From positions 45,514,001 to 45,578,000 of the forward strand of contig NC_133182.1 in NCBI RefSeq assembly GCF_049306965.1: DNA of 64,000 nucleotides, in the 5' to 3' direction. The notes under the pieces were generated by a model. The model searched no databases. It saw only the letters and a list, made by a program, of their open reading frames with translations, and was not told the origin of the DNA. A program made the position numbers and the translations under genes. Every line of letters starts with the position of its first letter. Within the stretch, counting starts at the first letter, position 1. The stretch is from Danio rerio (lineage: Eukaryota > Chordata > Actinopteri > Cypriniformes > Danionidae). Shown piece by piece: positions 53,484 to 64,000 of this stretch.

Positions 53484-54027
53484 CAGTTGAAGTCAGAATT
53501 ATTAGCCCCTCTTTGATTTGTTTCTTCTTTTTTAAATATTTCCCAAATTTTGTTAACCAGAGCAAGGACATTTTCACAGTATGTCTGACAATATTTTTTC
53601 CTTCTGGAGAAAGTCTTATTTGTTTTATTTAGGCTAGAATGAAAGCAGTTATACATTTTTAAAAATCCGTTTTAAGGTCAAAATTATTAGCCCCTTTAAG
53701 CTATATTTCCCCCAATAGTCTAGAACAAACCAGGGTTATACAATACTTGCCTAATTACCCTAACCTGCTTAGTTAACCTAATTAAGCTAGTTAAGCCTTT
53801 AAATGTCAATTTAAGCTGTAAAGAAGTGTCTTGAAAAATATCTAGTCAAATATTATATACTGTCATTATGACAAAGATAAAATAAATCAGTTTTTAAAAA
53901 TGAGTTATTAAAACTATTATGATTAGAAATGTGTTGAAAAATCTAACAAAAGTTAAACAAAAATTGGAGAAAAAAATAAACAGGGGGGCTAATAATTCAG
54001 GGGGCCTAATAATTCTGACTTCAACTG
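53484..54027 (+). mobile_element. Tc1/mariner-like MITE, full length reference copy
   Basis: It runs from CAGTTGAAGTCAGAATTATT to AATTCTGACTTCAACTG with TA on both sides. The internal ATTATTAGCCCC word recurs at its middle and ends. This is the clearest copy in the window for aligning the others. Confidence 0.93.
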
Positions 54028-54378
54028 TATGTACTTAACTGATTGTAATGTGATCACAATGGACTTGTGTAAATACACATTTTTATATTGTACTAATGAT
54101 TAATTAAATACCAGCATGTAATTAACACCTGTAATCAATTTCTGTAATTAATTAATCACTGCTGATCATCTCTTACATTTAACCCACCCATAAGCCTATA
54201 CCACCAAACCTGTCCCTAACCCTACATGTTTCCCACCTCAAGTGCACCAGAAGTATTCTGCAATACAGTAAATATATTGCATTTATTTTGTGATGCAAGT
54301 GCATAGTAGTGTCAAAGGGAAAAAATTGTGAACTCAATTATAGAAAAAAAGTGTTTATAGAGTAGTGAGTCCCAGGGA

Positions 54379-54415
<37 letters not shown>
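54379..54415. repeat. Poly(A) tract
   Basis: About 36 consecutive A. It could be the tail of an inserted retrocopy, but nothing recognisable precedes it. Confidence 0.8.
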
Positions 54416-54419
<4 letters not shown>

Positions 54420-54504
54420 GCTGAACATAGAGGGATATCAAAGGGGCACAGTCCTGGAGAAGAGACCAACAATTCCTAGTAAACACTTGGTCAGATGCAG
54501 CCGA

Positions 54505-55695
54505 TTCGAGTGTTATCACTCGATTGAATGGCCATTATTTGTGGTTATCAGCTGATGGATATGGGGCAGTAGGGGCCTTCTGCGCCTACTAGTAGGCAGT
54601 GGTGTAATGTAACAAATTACAAATACTCAAATCACTGAAATTGGGTAGTTTTTCTCAGGAATTGTAATTTGGAATATGTGTACTTTTAATTTCCCTTGTG
54701 TACATTTTTAGTGATGTATCAGTACTTTTACTCCACTACTTTCCTTCAACTTGCAGTCACTACTTTATTTTTTTCTTGTCCATGGGGATTGGCTAAAGTA
54801 GACAAATTAGTCCTTTGATACCCGTCCAATCAAATCACACATATAAAGTAAAGCACACCATACTGAACAATCTCAAGACATGGGTGCTTTATAAATGCTG
54901 CAAACCATTTGGAAGTATTAAAAGCATCCAAGAAGATGTCCAAAATCTTTACACACAATGACCCAGAGACTGTTTAGACAGCATGCCACTAATAAGAAGA
55001 TGGTGGATGTTTACCTTAATAACGCCCATTCAATAGAGTGATAACATTTAAAACGGGTGTCGCGTGAGAGCTTAGAAAGTAGCATGGAAAAATCCAAATC
55101 AATGGGACTCTTGCTCTTCGCAACCTGGACACAGGTACAAGGTGAGCAACAGAGCGTCATGAACTGAAAAAATTGACAACATACTGACAAAGAAGGAGGG
55201 AAATCGCACCAAACTGAACCTCAAGACATGGGCATTTTATAAATGCAGCAAACCATTTGGAAGTAAAAAAAGTGTCCAGAAAGATGTGTGTACTTTGAAA
55301 AGGGCTACTATTTACTCATATTTTGAGTAATATTTACAACTGATACTTTTACTCTACTTGTGCTACATCTTTGGGCAAGTAATGGTACTTTTGCATAAGT
55401 ATAATTTTTCAGTACTTGTTCCACCACTGCTGGTTAATCCACATGGTTAATCAGCTAAAGATCTCATTTGGCTGCTCTACCCCTACCCCAACTCTAAACG
55501 GAACCATCACAGTTATGTAAAAATAAATCTGGATCTTGTGTCTTCTCTATTAGTATAGCTGATTATCCATGTGGATGGATGATGATAACAGACTTCTGAG
55601 CCTAGCAGTAGGTGCAGATGGACCCTACTGGCCCATATCAATCAACTGATAGCTACTGATAACACCCATTTTATCGAGTGATAACAACCTAAGTG
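54505..55695. mobile_element. Foldback element with ~90-bp arms, with a hAT MITE inserted
   Basis: The arm 54505-54596 (GTTATCACTCGATTGAATGG ... CGCCTACTAGTAGG) recurs inverted at 55606-55695. Between them lies 54597-55429, with CAGTGGTG/CACCACTG ends like the hAT MITE at 8092. A third arm-like segment (ATAACGCCCATTCAATAGAG) lies at about 55019-55060, and the following ~110 bases recur at 55690-55800 in direct orientation. Within the insert a 75-base block (CAAGACATGGGYGCTTTATA...) occurs twice, near 54873 and 55217. Confidence 0.7.
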
Positions 55696-56024
55696 GGTGT
55701 CAGGTGAGCGCTGAGAAAGTGACAGGGAAAAAACCCAAACCAACGGGACAGTCGCTTACTGCATCCTGAAAACAGGTACAAGGTGAGCAACAGAGAAACG
55801 ATTAACAACATACTGACAAAAAAAAAAGGGAAATACAGTGGTATAAATAGGAAAAAAGAAATACGTGACAGATGGAACAATTTAACCCACATGACCTATG
55901 TATCTGTGACTGCAAATAAAAGCAGATGACTAGTGGTAATCTATAACACAGTGAACAGAAGGAGAGACCATAAATGAGGTACGGTGAGAAGTAAAGACCA
56001 CCTAATATAAATTAGGACCTCGTT

Positions 56025-56273
56025 TTTTTTTTTTTTTAGCCAATAATCTGTGATGAGATCAGATGTGAAGAAGTTTAGTCGTGGAAGCTTTGGGTTAAGG
56101 GAGTGTAGCAGGCCTTCTGCTGCCTTGTGTAATTGAATCAACCTCTCCACAGTGGAGTGGTTCTCTGAGAGGTGTAGGACAGATGTCTTCTCATGGATCA
56201 ACCACAGAGAAGGATGTTTGTTCATCCTGGTTGCTGCATTCTGCACATCCACAACTGATAAATGTTTGCTCAT
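56025..56273 (-). other. Coding-like open frame of unknown family, ending at an A-run
   Basis: ATG at 56273 opens a stretch of about 83 protein-like residues (SKHLSVVDVQNAATRMNKHP, then WLIHEKTSVLHLSENHSTVE, then LNPKLPRLNFF) before a 12-base A-run. The frame continues upstream without a stop for ten more codons (TRQQRLQRQ). Amino acid use is mixed and amphipathic, unlike the chance frames nearby. The A-run could mark a retrocopy tail. I cannot assign a function. Chance or an unlisted multicopy repeat remain possible. Confidence 0.3.
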
Positions 56274-56279
56274 TTGACG

Positions 56280-57330
56280 CTGTAATCTCTGTTGTCTAGT
56301 ATGTATTTACTATTGAGCAGGAGTCTTTTTATTCAGGGAATTCATTTATGTCCCTCGTGACAAAAGAGATATTTTTTTTCGAGGAACTGCTCTAAGCGTG
56401 TATTTTTCATGCAATGTTTGTCACTGCATGGCGAATGAGCGACAAAAACCTCCATATTTCCCGGAAACCGGTGAAAATCCTACACGACGATAAGTTTGAT
56501 TGTGGTGCTAACATGTTTACACCTGGATCTCACCATTTGCAGATGAGAAAAGCTCTCGGGTAAACAATGTTCCTTAGACAGGTATTGTTGTCGCACGTTG
56601 CGTGCACTGTTATCCACACCTGAGTCCAGCTGAGCTCTCATATAGAGGAAAAAAAAAAATTCTGTTTTTAATATGCTCTATGCAAAATTGCTGCTACAGA
56701 TTTTTGATGTGTTTTGTGAGGTAGCGAAAGTTTCAAGGATTAATGAGGTCAAACTCCAGGGGTCTGTTCTTTGTACATGGATTACTCAATTATAAAAAGT
56801 AAAATAGTTTAAAAAAAGTTTATATATATATACACATTTATAATTTAAAATAATGTATAATATTTATGTTAATATACATATATAAAACTTCAAAGAGTCA
56901 AAGAGGACATTTATTAATATGGACTTTTTAGATACAAATGCGTACTATTTAAAGATACCAATCCAGCTTTAGTACAATTTCTGTAGAATGATAGACATGT
57001 ACGATTTTCAACAGTATTTTGTTCGTTTGTTTGTTTTTGTAAAGAAATAATATTTTTTGCAGTCATGCACATGTTTTGACAGCTATAGGCTGGTGATTTG
57101 ATGCTTCGCAAAAGTTGCAGCCACCCTTACCAATGTCAAAATGCTTTTTTTATGCATTTTTGATGCAAAATTTTGCAGATCCAGGATCTGTATTCTTGTA
57201 TTAGTCTTGTGCTCACTTGCTGTGTGTTTTGTGTTGTTGATGCTGGTAGTTAGTTGTACTCTAGCAAATATTAAAATTTACTAGTGTGCTAACTATATTA
57301 GCTAACTATTTGAAATACTGACCACCAATG
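56280..57330. other. Intergenic, nothing recognised
   Basis: AT-rich, with short TA runs near 56821. No gene is seen. Confidence 0.5.
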
Positions 57331-57333
57331 AGT

Positions 57334-58084
57334 ATGTTTACATGGACACAATCAGAACAATCAGATTTTAATATGATTAAGACAATAGTCTGATGCGTCT
57401 ATCATGTAAACAGTTTTTTTTTTTTTTTACATTATTTATTTATTTATTTATTTTTAATTATTACTTTAATATGATTAAGGTCATAATAAATCTAAACAGA
57501 AATTAAATTAAGACATGTGGAGTATGCTGATTTTAGTCGCATTGTTGAAATGCAGTACAGACATAAGCACCACAATCAAACTATTACCATCATGTTGTAT
57601 TTTCGGCAAATTTTGTGACAGGACAGTCTATGCACACACGGCTGTTTCACACTATTCTCTGCACCTACCCAGTCAGTAAAGGACCACAGACACCTGCATT
57701 GTGAAATCTGTTTTTTTTTTTTCTCCCATTCAGCGTGCAGTATCAAATTCCATTAAAACAACACTCTTCCAGTAGTTCATATTCATATACAATGTCTCGT
57801 TTGTCATGGGGGGCATGCATGAAATGTTCCTGAATGTAAGTGAAAGTGTCAAACTGCAGTTAAAGTCAACAATTTAAGAATGAAACACAAAATTACATGA
57901 AACTCAGGAGGAAATATGGATATTGTGCTGACACAATGATGTTAATCAAATAATGTACTATAACATGTAAAGCGGGACCATGAAAGGCAAAATCTAAAAG
58001 CAACTTATGTGAATACCTTAATCTTATTATTGTCTTATTCAGATTAAGGCAAATAATTTGATCACTAATATCCATGTAAACATA
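57334..58084. mobile_element. Non-autonomous DNA transposon with ATGTTTACATGGA ends
   Basis: ATGTTTACATGGACA on the left mirrors TATCCATGTAAACAT on the right. Words such as CAGATTTTAATATGATTAAG near the left have diverged mirrors (CTTATTCAGATTAAGG) near the right. No coding is seen. Confidence 0.7.
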
Positions 58085-58467
58085 GCCATTGTCTGTTCTC
58101 CAACTTTGATTTACAAATAGACCCTATGTGGATTTGTTTGTCTCTCATTGTAAACAGCTATAAAATATAGGCTATAGGAAATTGGAAACGTGGGGATAGC
58201 AATGCCATTTATTTTTGTTGAATGTTTTTGGACAGTGAATTGGGGAAGTTTGAGAACTTGAAAAATCAGAGGACAATTGATTTTCTTTGACTTTTAAAAT
58301 TATTTTGGCCTTGTCAGCGTCTGAAGCTAAAATTTCTCAAAATTCTTTAAATAAAACCATTTTCCCAAATAATAAAAATACTTATTTCAACTTAAACGTT
58401 GTTTATGTGTGGTCTTCTCTTCCAGGTTTCCCTTACCCTTGAGGAGGCATGACAGACTCTGCTTCTT

Positions 58468-58829
58468 AAGGCCTATTCACACGGCACAGACAGACGCCAA
58501 CAAAGAAGTTTGTTGGAGTTGGTTGGATCAGTATGTTATCCCTGACAGTGTCTGTTGCCATTGTTTGAGTTTGTTTTCACCCTACTGAGCATGTTCAATT
58601 GGCATTTGTTGGAGCACAGAATGTCTGAGCAGTGTGATATGATTTTTAACACCAACAAACTCTGACGTAATCTTTTTTTAGCCCTCACATGGATCATTTG
58701 ATTAATTGATTGTGTGAAGCAATTGTTGTTGCAGTGAGAACATGACCATAATTAATTACAGCATTCTAAATTCAATGGTCAACTCATTTGTTGCTTTTTG
58801 TTAGTGTTTGTTTGTGAGTTGGCCTTTAC
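58468..58829. mobile_element. Possible MITE with TTAAGGCCTATTCACAC ends
   Basis: TTAAGGCCTATTCACACGG on the left is partly mirrored by TTTGTGAGTTGGCCTTTA on the right. The interior repeats CAACAAAC/GTTTGTTGG words. The end match is imperfect. Confidence 0.45.
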
Positions 58830-61820
58830 AAAACTTTACCAAAAGATTTCTGCTAATTCTCAAAGCAGCATACGCAGACACCACATTAATATGATTACAC
58901 TGAAGTAGAACATTTTCAGATTAAAGGAAATTGGTTCAGATGCTTGGGTGTGTGGAGTTTTTTCTCCCCTTTCAACCATTTTGAGAGCAATCACATAAAG
59001 ACATTAAGAGTTTATGGCCATCCCATGTGATTGTAGGTTTGTCATTAGCTGAATGACCCTTTCATTATTCATCATTAACATCACAAACTCTTTTTCTGTT
59101 TGTTTGATTTTCTCTAGCACCGTGGTTTCCCTCTGAGTTGACAACTGCCCTTGTGTAATTTGACTGCTAATGAGGTCATTTTGGGTTTTTTTTTCCTTTG
59201 AAAGGTGAAATTCAATTAAATAAATGAAAACTGTAGAACAGGTTCTGATAGGGCACTTTTTTTACTTTTCAAGGTTACACATCTATGCTGGTGCTAGCAT
59301 ATAAAATTTGGTATTCTGATTTTAAGCCTTTTTGACAAGTGAGTTGAAATGCACTGTGATCATGCACTGAATGTTGGTTAGATATCAAGACCAGTGTCAA
59401 TGTTGTTTTAATTTTGTATCACAGTTGTCACTGTGATCTAACCAGAGGTGAACAATGTGAGAAAAAATGAGGACAATGTTGAAGATCTTACTGGAGATGT
59501 TTACAGTAGTACCCTAGTTTCATCAGAATCAGAACTATCTTAAACTTATAGCTCTTATACAGTTTTAGTTTAATGAAGTTGTTGTTCTCATAGCTGTTCT
59601 TTCTATATCTCCATGTTAATGCAGTATCCACACCATTGATGAGATGGATCTCCGTGCCTCATACCCATGCAGCGACAAAAAAAGTGTTAACTTCTCTTTT
59701 TTATCATAATTCATCCCTTTTAGGAAATGAGGGCAGACTAATTTTTTACAATGACGTATTCAAAAATAATGAGAGTGTTTTTTCTGTTAATTTTTTGATA
59801 AATGTGCAAAGTATATACTTTTGAAAGCAGTGAAGTAAAAGTTACTGTACAGTATTGTATCTTATTATCCGCCATAACCACTCTCAGTATCATCTTCCTC
59901 TCATGCAGCCCAAATGAACCATCATCTCTGCATGGCCAACACCACATCTGTGTGTATAAAATTAAAAAGAAAAAAGGCTGATAATTCTGTTTATGAGGAA
60001 CTGAATCAATAATATGACAAAATACTCAGATGCATCATTAGGCATCCTTTGATCATTTTCGCAAAATATTCACACTATTTTAAGATATTTAATAAGAATT
60101 AATTGGAAGTTAAATTTATGAAGTAATACATCTTAAAACATGACAATGAGGGAGAGTTATGCAAAGTAACACAGCAGACGCATTCCAGTAATGCGAGTAC
60201 ATTTAAAGTCTTTTCATTTTGCTTAAACTTTAATACCCAATAAATCTATCATTTGCAGTGAAATGTATCCATTGTTATTATCATATAATGCAATATGCTT
60301 AAATGTGATAGGAAACTTTTAATTTAGTAAATAATTGTTGTCTAACTTATTGCTAATTATTTCAAAACCATAACAGAATTGACAATAACAAGAGTTGACA
60401 TGTTCAACCATTTTGTATGTCAGCTCAAGACCATAAATTCAAACCGGATAGGTCCGGACGGGATCTGTGCGCACAGAATTCCACAGATTTTTAGCCCATC
60501 ATTGATTCTGTTGATTTACTTGAGTATATGTGTGTAAATTCAAAGGACTTGCTTTGTTTACCAAATAAAGTGGATCTAATTGGATTTGCATTGTAAACAT
60601 TAAATACAAGTTTAAAAGGTATTACTTTTTATTTCATATATTAAGGTTTTAGTTATGATACTCTCAAAATGATGCCATATAAATCTACAGATTTTTACCA
60701 AATTTCTGCACAGAAATAGCAAAACATGTCCGCAGATTCTGTCTGGCCATACTTATGGCATGTCTAAAATAGAAATTTATTATATTGTTTCTAAAAAGTG
60801 ACTGAGAAAACTACTGAAACAGAGTTGACAAATAATGAATCAATTATTAACGCATCTTAAACTTTTTGAACAAACGAGAGAGAAATAAATGACATGCCTG
60901 AGTGCCTTCCAAAGCTTCCTGCCAGAGGAATTGGCATCATTTGGAGCAAGTCATTTTTTTTGCTTTTGTTTTTGTTTTTTTCTGTAAGTGTTTTTTTCTT
61001 AAAAATCATTTTGTCATTGCACAACCAATGTAACAGAGTTGTCTACAACTTAAACACAGATAGTTATATGCATTCTTTATATAACTGAAATGACTAATAG
61101 TAAACAAAATTGATGTTTAATGCAAATGTTAAACCTAAAAGAGTAAATACTCTAAAAAGATAAAAATTCAACCTAATTATTTCACAATAATTGAAACTGT
61201 GTAATTTATAGGGCATATATAGTCAAATGGGAGTCTTTAAGTACAGTGGGACTCTTTAAGTTAATATCAAGACAAAATGTCCTTAAACGCTATATTCATG
61301 GGTAACTTAATATAGTTTGTGCTATTATTCAAAACAATTTCAAGCTTTTGTTCATGAAAAAGTATAGAGGGTTTATCTTAAAGACAAATTTTTTTTTTAC
61401 CATTTCTAGAATCACTCATATGGTCATTTTATTTACTCAATAAAGCCACAGAGGCAAAACATAAAAAAAAAAAAAAAAAACATAAAAAATAGAATTGAAA
61501 TCCAAACACCATTGGTAAGGAAATTAAGTAAAATGAGAATGTTGCATCCACAATGATGATTAAATAAAATACTTCAATTGATATTATTACATTTATCCAT
61601 GTTAAATAATGACTGACATGAAGAAAGAACACAGCAAGTAAGACAGATACAAAATAAAAGTGCCTGAAAATTAATGTAAACAGTCAGAATGTGACATCTG
61701 GTGCATGTTTCATGATTTAAAGGTAACATGTTTGTCTATTTATGCACAGTAAGTTAGAGCTTATTAAAGAAATGTAAAAATGTAATACAAAAAACAACAG
61801 CAAAGACTATAAAAAATTAG
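58830..61820. other. Intergenic, nothing recognised
   Basis: AT-rich sequence without splice-framed exons or named repeats that I can see. Confidence 0.5.
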
Positions 61821-61821
61821 A

Positions 61822-61887
61822 TTAGGCTGTTCATTCCACTGTGGCGACCTAGTAGAGACTAGGCCGAAGGAAAATGAATGAATGAAG
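61822..61887 (+). mobile_element. DANA SINE 3' tail fragment
   Basis: GGCTGTTCATTCCACTGTGG, then GGCGACC...AGACTAGGCCGA...AAAATGAATGAATGAAG: only the last ~65 bases of the SINE. Confidence 0.8.
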
Positions 61888-61889
61888 AA

Positions 61890-63090
61890 TTAGATAAGTG
61901 CACAAATAGTTAGGTCTCATAGAGTAAATGCTGTACAACTTGAACCATTAAGCATTATTTTCATGAACTTACTATACTTACAGTCAGTCATCAAGCGTTA
62001 TCGTGTTGTTGTGTCCAAACTCTAGACTTTAAGTTTAAATAAAACAATGTCCAGACTACAAATTCAGTCCTTTTTTTGCAGACACCACATAATCATTTTT
62101 AGTTTGTGCAAAACTAAAATAATAATAAGCTAAGTTTACTTCTGCACTTTCCATTTGAGGAATAGTATGAAACTTAAATAAGGGAAAGTCATTATCTTTA
62201 TTTATTTATATTTTCCTTTTAAAAATGTGCATGTGTGTGTGTGGGTGAGTGAAAATGAAAAGTCTACAGTATGGCTCAGCTAAAGAAAAAAGATACCTCT
62301 TGACAGTCTGTTTAGAGACAAAAGCAGCATGACTGGCACAAACCCACCTTTATCTGTGTGTGTCCATTTGACCAAATGCTTCATAACCAATAAAGAGCAA
62401 AAGAAAATGTAATAAAAGGGAAAGCATGCTCTGGAGAGAAGCAAAAAGATGCTCTGGATGCAATGGAGATCAAGGCAATCAATAACGGAGAGGTAAAAGA
62501 CATGCAAAGAAAAGAAGTGTTGGGTCTATAAATAATATATGGGACTTTCTGAAAAACGATGGATCTGTGAAGGTGAAGAGACACTTAAAAGACGAGCAAA
62601 TTCAGAGTCTCTTCATGATCTTAAAATATGTAATTCTTGTACTGTGAGTGTGAGGCCATATTCAGTTTCAATACAGCTCATATTTCTGTGCTATTTTCAG
62701 TGGTGGACAATTTTAAAGTATTTTTTTTATTATTATTGCCCTTAAATAACCTTCCATTTAAGGTGTATCTTCTCTCTAAAAATGGTGGATTGTTTCAAGT
62801 CAATACTGAGGTTAAATGCAACCACTGGGTTCATTTCTATGTTATTTTCTTCACTATTTAAAGTACAATTTCAACCCAGCAGTAGTGTTTTTCCATATTT
62901 ACACAATTTTGGCTTTGAAAAAAAATTAAAATAAAAAATATTTTTAGACTGTACTTTGTAATTTTTTATTTGGGGGGAACTATTATTTCACCATACCACC
63001 ACAATTTTGTAATAATAAACTGAAGAAATCCTTACATGTTTGGAGGTTTAAAGGAGACCTATGATGCCCCTTTTTAAGTCTCTGATTTCT
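61890..63090. other. Intergenic, nothing recognised
   Basis: AT-rich. I see no gene. Confidence 0.5.
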
Positions 63091-63097
63091 CTAGAGG

Positions 63098-63523
63098 TGA
63101 CCCAGCAGGCACAGGACTTCAGATGGTTACATTCTATTTTTTTTGGAAATGAAAATCGGGTTGGCGTCAGAACCCATTGACAGGCCGACATCAATGTCCA
63201 ACTTCCTACCTAAAATCAACCAAATATCAATGTCTAATGATGATACAGCTTAACGTTGTGTGGATGTTACCACCATGACGTCTATCAGACAATAGATTTT
63301 GGTTGCTATATTTGATGGTAAATGTCAGTATTTGATGTCATTATGATGTTGGTTTAAGATGCTGTCTCGACTTTGGATTTTGGTCAATCTAAAATCAACC
63401 AAATGACGTCATTATTGGACATCGAAATAACGTTGTCATTAGACGATGGCTAAACTTCAAATTTGGTCACCTGGCGTCATGACCTAAATCTAACCTAATA
63501 TTAATGTCTTTTAATGGCTGCTG
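63098..63523. mobile_element. Unnamed fish repeat with CCAGCAG ends and internal GACGTCAT-type words
   Basis: It begins CCCAGCAGGCACAGGACTTC and ends TGGCTGCTGGG. Words such as GACGTCATTATTGGACATCG and TTTGATGTCATTATGATGTT, and AAAATCAACCAAAT twice, give it a quasi-tandem interior with both orientations represented. No coding is seen. Confidence 0.6.
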
Positions 63524-63956
63524 GGGAAGTTTAAGCTCAAAATACCACACAAAGCATTTTGTATAACTCTTTGAAACAGCACTTAGACTTAGATCAAAAT
63601 GGTGGTTTTGGAATTGAAATTTTAATGACTGTCAATTTAAATTACATTAGATTGTGCTATTTTCAAAAGAGATAGGAGCTACAAATGGATGTGCCTCAAC
63701 ATAGTAGCAGATTTACAACAGGACTAAAGTTATCCCTGAAGGTTGGAGCCTACAGTGTTCATTTTTATATACCAAAACACCTTATGTTCCTATTAGTTGC
63801 TGACATTATCTTTAGCAGGTATACAATAATAACTCTAATGGCAGAAGAGATTGTCGCTAATGAGCGGGGATTTCCCCTAAGATGACATGTCCAAAGGAAG
63901 AATATTAATTCGTTTTTATCAAGGGTGATAAACCAAGGGTTTTTGATCCAAAGGTG

Positions 63957-64000
63957 GTTCATTCTGCTGTGGAGACTGATGAATAAAGGGACTGAAGGAA
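63957..64000 (+). mobile_element. DANA SINE 3' fragment at window edge
   Basis: TTCATTCTGCTGTGGAGACT, then ATAAAGGGACTGAAGGAA, matches the SINE tail and is cut by the window end. Confidence 0.7.

Noticed and set aside
54379-54415. Poly(A) tract as the end of a processed pseudogene
   Set aside because: I could not recognise any coding sequence on either side.

Overview
The window is teleost DNA and almost certainly zebrafish (Danio rerio) or a very close cyprinid. It is AT-rich and full of TA/CA microsatellites. It carries many copies of repeats I recognise as zebrafish-abundant: the tRNA-derived DANA SINE, a Tc1/mariner-like MITE with CAGTTGAAGTCAGAATTATT ends, and several hAT MITEs with 8-bp target duplications. 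No bacterial features are present.

Three host genes can be read exon by exon, all on the minus strand and all within the first 25 kb. From right to left in the direction of transcription they are ciao2b (fam96b, complete, 159 aa, 5 coding exons, 21126-24749), rrad (complete, 300 aa, 4 coding exons plus a 5' UTR exon, 9661-11587) and the 5' end of cdh16 (one non-coding and four coding exons, 132 aa, running off the left edge). CDH16, RRAD and CIAO2B/FAM96B are also neighbours on human 16q22.1, which supports all three identifications. rrad has a compact promoter with a perfect cAMP response element and a TATA box. The first intron of ciao2b is a textbook U12-type AT-AC intron.

Between rrad and ciao2b lies an apparent 5.1-kb DNA transposon (12187-17314). 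It has 11-bp inverted ends, GC-rich subterminal blocks and an interior that looks spliced and polyadenylated. Two further transposons are nested inside it.

From about 25 to 64 kb I find no convincing host gene. This stretch is a stack of transposon fossils and simple repeats: DANA copies, Tc1-like MITEs, hAT MITEs with clear target duplications, an L2 LINE tail inserted in a MITE, a Harbinger-like element with 14-bp ends and a TAA duplication, a decayed BED-finger hAT, foldback elements, and three copies of a GGCGCAA-rich element family. A few short coding-like stretches (4614-4889, 35182-35707, 37472-37621, 56025-56273) are recorded as unknown.

The three genes do not form one pathway. rrad is a calcium-channel/cytoskeleton regulatory GTPase, ciao2b is a cytosolic iron-sulfur targeting factor, and cdh16 is an epithelial cadherin. 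No retrovirus, LTR element or Polinton was recognised.
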